A stretch of 64,000 bases of DNA from Legionella sp. PC997. Lineage in GTDB: Bacteria > Pseudomonadota > Gammaproteobacteria > Legionellales > Legionellaceae. The stretch lies in assembly GCF_014109825.1 (NCBI RefSeq), contig NZ_CP059577.1, positions 62,001-126,000 of the forward strand, in the 5' to 3' direction. Position numbers and translations under genes: made by a program. Position 1 is the stretch's first letter. Every line of letters begins with the position of its first letter. The notes under the pieces were generated by a model that was not told the DNA's origin, searched no databases, and worked only from the letters and a program-made list of their open reading frames with translations. Positions 60,823 through 64,000 of this stretch are shown here, piece by piece.

Positions 60823-60832
60823 TTTGTCACAA

Positions 60833-61060
60833 TTATTCATTAAAAAGAGATAAAAAATAATTTTCAATCTTTGAAGTTTGCTCACGTATAGCGCTCATAG
60901 AATATAAAAATTTTTCCATCTGCTTTTGGTTAATATCGACGGTATCCATTGACTGTGAAATTGTATTCATGAAACTCGAAGCAGATTTTGTCATGCTGTT
61001 GATGATAACAATTGAGTTTAAAAAATCGTGTTTTAATTTATCTTTATCCGTAGAGTTCAT
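60833..61060 (-). CDS. 75-residue histidine phosphotransfer/DHp-like protein
   Basis: A small helical protein. LKHDFLNSIVIINSMTKSAS contains an H-box-like HDFLN with His11, followed by a second helix from about residue 37, as in the dimerisation and phosphotransfer hairpin of histidine kinases. The ATPase domain is absent. It overlaps the hybrid kinase stop by ATGA, so the two are made together. It could pass phosphate from the kinase receivers to the LqsR-like regulator, like LuxU or Spo0B, or inhibit the kinase. The role is inferred. Confidence 0.65.
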   Translation of the reverse strand: MNSTDKDKLKHDFLNSIVIINSMTKSASSFMNTISQSMDTVDINQKQMEKFLYSMSAIREQTSKIENYFLSLFNE

Positions 61061-63162
61061 GTTGAATTCCCGTGTGCAAATTGAAAAGGTGGCTCTTTAC
61101 CAACAATTGTTTTAATCCATGGCACTTGGCGAAATCGATCTCGCGAATGGCCAGTGGCAAGATGAACGTCAATAAACCCCTTATCAAAAAGGAGTTTTGC
61201 GCAATCCTCGCCTCTAACATTGTTTCCTAGATCTGAGTCAATATAAATAAGAGTATTCTTACAATAATTATTTATTTCATTTACGAACTCATCAAATGAC
61301 GAATAGGTTGAAATACTTTGTCCAGCCTCTTCAGCCGCAAAGATCCAAGTCATTCGCATCATTTCATCATCATCAATAAAAACCACCGTATTTATAAGTT
61401 CTTTCTCTGGAGTCTCAATAATTTTAATATAAGGTACATAAGATTTTGGTATGATTTTAACGCCAATATTTTCACATCGATTTCGTATAGCAATATCTTC
61501 AAAGCAACTGGTAACTAAAATAGCTTTACCATTTAAATTAAGCTCTTCAATCACATCTAAACCATTTTTAATATCAGCGAGCAACTCATAATCCACTAAA
61601 TATAATATTGGAGTTTTTGGATCAACTTTATACTGAACTAAGTCGATCGCGTTATAAAAATGAAACATTTTAACGTGTGAAATATTTGAAAACCGTTCAT
61701 TCCATGCGTCATGGATGGATATATCGTCATCTAATACGACAATATTAGTACCATACCTAATATTCATTGAGTCACAGAACCAACTAGGGGGGTTAGACCT
61801 AATTAGAGTGATATGAATTTTTGTCCCAACTTTTTCTTCAGAGTGAATATGCATTGAACCATTGATCTGCTCTAAATATTGTTTAGCATAAGATAAACCA
61901 AAACCAGCACCAGTTTTCTTATTAAAGCTAAATCCTTGCTCTGTAACCTTTGGCAAGATATCGGGAGGAATGCCGCAGCCATTATCTTCAATAATAATTT
62001 CGACATGCGTAGTATTGCATGTTAGAGAGATAATAATAGAGCCATTAGAATTAACTGCCTCAATACCATTATTAATGAGATTAGATAGAACGCGCTTAAA
62101 AGAATCAGGGTGTATCTTAGAAAAACAATTATATGAGTGGTCGGACCCAAGTAAGTTGATTTGGATTTTGGTTGCGTAATATTCATATCTTTTTTCTGCA
62201 ACGATATTATCTAAAACTACAAATATTAATTCTGGAGAATTATTCATATATATTTCACTACTTTTACAGTCAAGCAAATTATTTTTAGATTGTAAGAGTA
62301 GGTTATTAGCAATATCATTGATTCTTTTAGCTGCATTTCTGATCATAATGCGTTTATTTTCAGGAATCGATGTTACATCTGATAGTGCGGTGTTTATTGC
62401 CGCTAATGGTGATCGGATATCGTGAGCAACAAGCTCAGCAATATTTTTTCTTACCTCGTAATAGGCTTTTTCTTTCTGTAAATTGATTATTTCTCGATGT
62501 TCATCAATAAATTTATTAGCAATTTGTCTATATTCATTAATTTCAACTTTTGCAAAATCAACAGCATTATTACTTTGATGTGATGAAATAAAATCAAGCA
62601 AGTATTCGGTATTGTTTGCTATTTTTTTTCTCATAGAAAGGAATAGAAATAAGAAATTAAAAAGAAATATTCCAAGTACGATCAATAAAATTAACAAAAG
62701 CCCATAGGACACTGGCAAAGTATAGATAGAATTATATTGCTTACTTGCAACCACCGAGCCCAATATCTTTTCATCATTTTTAATTAATGTTATACCGGAA
62801 ATTTGCCCATTATCTTTTTTGCATAGAAGGTAATTATTTTTGCTGTTTTCTTCGCAAGTACCTACATCTTCAATTTTATTTTTTAAAGGAACAAATTTTA
62901 TTGAGTCTAGTTTGCGTTCATTACCTAAATTGTATAGGACTAAATCAAGAGCATCCTTATTATTAAGAAGCTGATATCTACCAATTTCATCAGTGGTAAA
63001 TGAGTCATTAATAATTAAATTTCTGGAAAAGACACTCATCTGATTATGAAAATAATCTTTTGCAAGCATGAGTATAAATCCAAAAATAATAAATTGGATT
63101 AGAGCAGAATATGCCATTTTCTTGATAAAAATTGCTTTGATTGAAGAGCTTTTATTTTTCAT
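61057..63162 (-). CDS. Hybrid sensor histidine kinase with two receiver domains
   Basis: About 701 residues: a membrane segment near the start, a periplasmic domain of about 120 residues, a second membrane segment (GLLLILLIVLGIFLFNFLFL), a coiled-coil linker, H-box LVAHDIRSPLAAI, an ATPase domain (NLINNGIEAV, DNGCGIPPD, GAGFGLSY), then two receivers: IVVLDDDISIHD with Asp in YLVDYELL, and VVFIDDDEMMRM with Asp in IYIDSDLG. Tandem receivers point to a phosphorelay. The ATG at 63162 has GGA seven bases upstream; ATGs at 63168 and 63174 are also possible, all overlapping the binding-protein gene. Confidence 0.85.
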   Translation of the reverse strand: MKNKSSSIKAIFIKKMAYSALIQFIIFGFILMLAKDYFHNQMSVFSRNLIINDSFTTDEIGRYQLLNNKDALDLVLYNLGNERKLDSIKFVPLKNKIEDVGTCEENSKNNYLLCKKDNGQISGITLIKNDEKILGSVVASKQYNSIYTLPVSYGLLLILLIVLGIFLFNFLFLFLSMRKKIANNTEYLLDFISSHQSNNAVDFAKVEINEYRQIANKFIDEHREIINLQKEKAYYEVRKNIAELVAHDIRSPLAAINTALSDVTSIPENKRIMIRNAAKRINDIANNLLLQSKNNLLDCKSSEIYMNNSPELIFVVLDNIVAEKRYEYYATKIQINLLGSDHSYNCFSKIHPDSFKRVLSNLINNGIEAVNSNGSIIISLTCNTTHVEIIIEDNGCGIPPDILPKVTEQGFSFNKKTGAGFGLSYAKQYLEQINGSMHIHSEEKVGTKIHITLIRSNPPSWFCDSMNIRYGTNIVVLDDDISIHDAWNERFSNISHVKMFHFYNAIDLVQYKVDPKTPILYLVDYELLADIKNGLDVIEELNLNGKAILVTSCFEDIAIRNRCENIGVKIIPKSYVPYIKIIETPEKELINTVVFIDDDEMMRMTWIFAAEEAGQSISTYSSFDEFVNEINNYCKNTLIYIDSDLGNNVRGEDCAKLLFDKGFIDVHLATGHSRDRFRQVPWIKTIVGKEPPFQFAHGNST

Positions 63163-64000
63163 AAGCATATCCATTGCTATTAACTGATAAAATAACGTAA
63201 TTGGTCGATCGATAAAATTGACCATTATTTAAATAAGCCCCGGTAATGCCAATATAATCAGTACTTAATATGCTGTTTGTATTGACGATACCGGTTCTAT
63301 TCAATGCTTTCAAAATAATCTTCATCGAATCATAAGTGTATGCTGCCAATACAGTGGGTTTTTCATGGAATTTTTGAATATAAATATTTTCAAATTTAGT
63401 TAAAGCATCATAGGGCTGTATAAAATCTAAATTGCGGATAAAATGAGAGTGAATTACTTTATCATTTAGTCGCATAAAAAATGTTTGACTAACTGAAGAA
63501 CCAAAGTTTTCTGTGCCAATAAAAACAGTGCTATGGTTATTCATAATATTGGCAATTTTTGCTGATGCTATTGCACCTGACAATAAAAAAACATATTGAT
63601 ATTTTCGTTCATTCAAAAAAATGCTCAATTTTCCCTCTATATCGCTGTCATTTTCTAGAAAATCAAATGTAGAATATTGTACGTGTTCCTTTTTTAGAAT
63701 GCTGGAATACACTTCCTTATACTTTAGCATCTCATCACGGTTAATTTCCGTTATAAGCAACACGTTGTTTATATTTTTATAGCGCTCATGTAAGTAGCTC
63801 ATCATTTTTTCAGCTTGGTAATTATAGCTTGGCATAAAGATAAAAATATTCTTAGGTAATTGATCAGAGTTGGTGGTGCTAGCGTAGGAAGTAAAAATAG
63901 GAATGGTGTCATTTTTCTGTTCTTTTACAGCTAATAACAAGTCTGATAGATATTCAAACCCAATAATTGCAGAGCAAGAGTCATTTACCATTTGATTATA
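63152..64000 (-). CDS. Periplasmic binding protein, type 1 fold (gene cut by window edge)
   Basis: The frame is open to base 64000, so the N-terminus and any signal peptide are outside. The visible 282 residues follow the type 1 periplasmic-binding layout of branched-chain amino-acid receptors: IPIFTSYASTTNSDQLPKNI (core SYASTTNSD), NVLLITEINRDEM, YVFLLSGAIASAKI, and a hinge with VLAAYTYDSMKIILKAL. No transporter genes follow; instead it overlaps the hybrid kinase by about 11 bp, so it probably delivers a ligand to that sensor. Confidence 0.75.
   Translation of the reverse strand, partial: YNQMVNDSCSAIIGFEYLSDLLLAVKEQKNDTIPIFTSYASTTNSDQLPKNIFIFMPSYNYQAEKMMSYLHERYKNINNVLLITEINRDEMLKYKEVYSSILKKEHVQYSTFDFLENDSDIEGKLSIFLNERKYQYVFLLSGAIASAKIANIMNNHSTVFIGTENFGSSVSQTFFMRLNDKVIHSHFIRNLDFIQPYDALTKFENIYIQKFHEKPTVLAAYTYDSMKIILKALNRTGIVNTNSILSTDYIGITGAYLNNGQFYRSTNYVILSVNSNGYAYEK

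Noticed and set aside
1-64000. CRISPR arrays, rRNA or tRNA genes, and intact insertion sequences
   Set aside because: No regularly spaced repeats, no tRNA-like cloverleaf or rRNA sequence, and no transposase gene was recognised in a read of both strands.

Overview
The window looks like part of a large plasmid (or an integrated plasmid-like element) from a Legionella-type gammaproteobacterium. This rests on the AT-rich sequence, a class D beta-lactamase that I recognise as OXA-29-like (an enzyme known from Legionella gormanii), an LqsR-like response regulator, an ankyrin-containing effector-like protein, and a complete replication and partition module. The species call comes from family knowledge and has not been tested by a search.

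Layout. 1-11.9 kb: the tail of an AAA-type NTPase; a MerR/TipAS regulator; a 1042-residue protein with two serine beta-lactamase-like domains; an inducible beta-lactam locus (tandem 18-bp operators, BlaI repressor, a metallopeptidase fused to a transpeptidase-like sensor, OXA-type beta-lactamase); two exported hydrolases; and a reductase-methyltransferase fusion. 12-14.5 kb: a DUF3987 protein, a PdxH-like oxidase and a NIF3/YqfO-like protein. 14.5-19 kb: three GNAT genes (one truncated), a non-coding stretch with about eleven copies of TTGCTACAT-like motifs, and an MNT-HEPN pair followed by a frameshifted ANT(3'')-like gene. 19-27 kb: an OmpR/RstB-type two-component system with three target-like genes. 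These three share one promoter design: a 17-bp box, exactly 20 bp, then a -10 hexamer. An approximately 40-bp direct repeat flanks this block.

27-52 kb: a dense island of small-molecule-modifying enzymes (GNAT acetyltransferases, APH-type phosphotransferases, methyltransferases, VOC, cupin, EVE, AlkD, LdcA-like) in short overlapping operons. Unrelated domains are fused in many of its genes. One is a MerR-QueF hybrid in which queF also carries a one-base frameshift. A trans-editing operon (DUF2000, YbaK-like, AlaX-like) diverges from an XRE-cupin regulator, with two dyads between them. 52-58.5 kb: RecX, a short tyrosine recombinase, a WGR protein, then the replicon: ParA, ParB-like, a small basic protein, a RepB-type initiator and a second ParB-like protein, with five iterons and a DnaA box upstream of parA. 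59.8-64 kb: a signalling locus with a periplasmic binding protein, a hybrid kinase with two receiver domains, a 75-residue dimerisation/phosphotransfer-like protein, and a convergent LqsR-like regulator.

How the parts work together: the backbone maintains the element; the beta-lactam and modifying-enzyme genes look like a chemical-defence cargo; and two signalling systems probably link external cues to a small regulon and to an LqsR-type output. Several genes are broken (ant3''-like, queF, SDR, DUF167, GNAT and cupin remnants), which suggests recent rearrangement.
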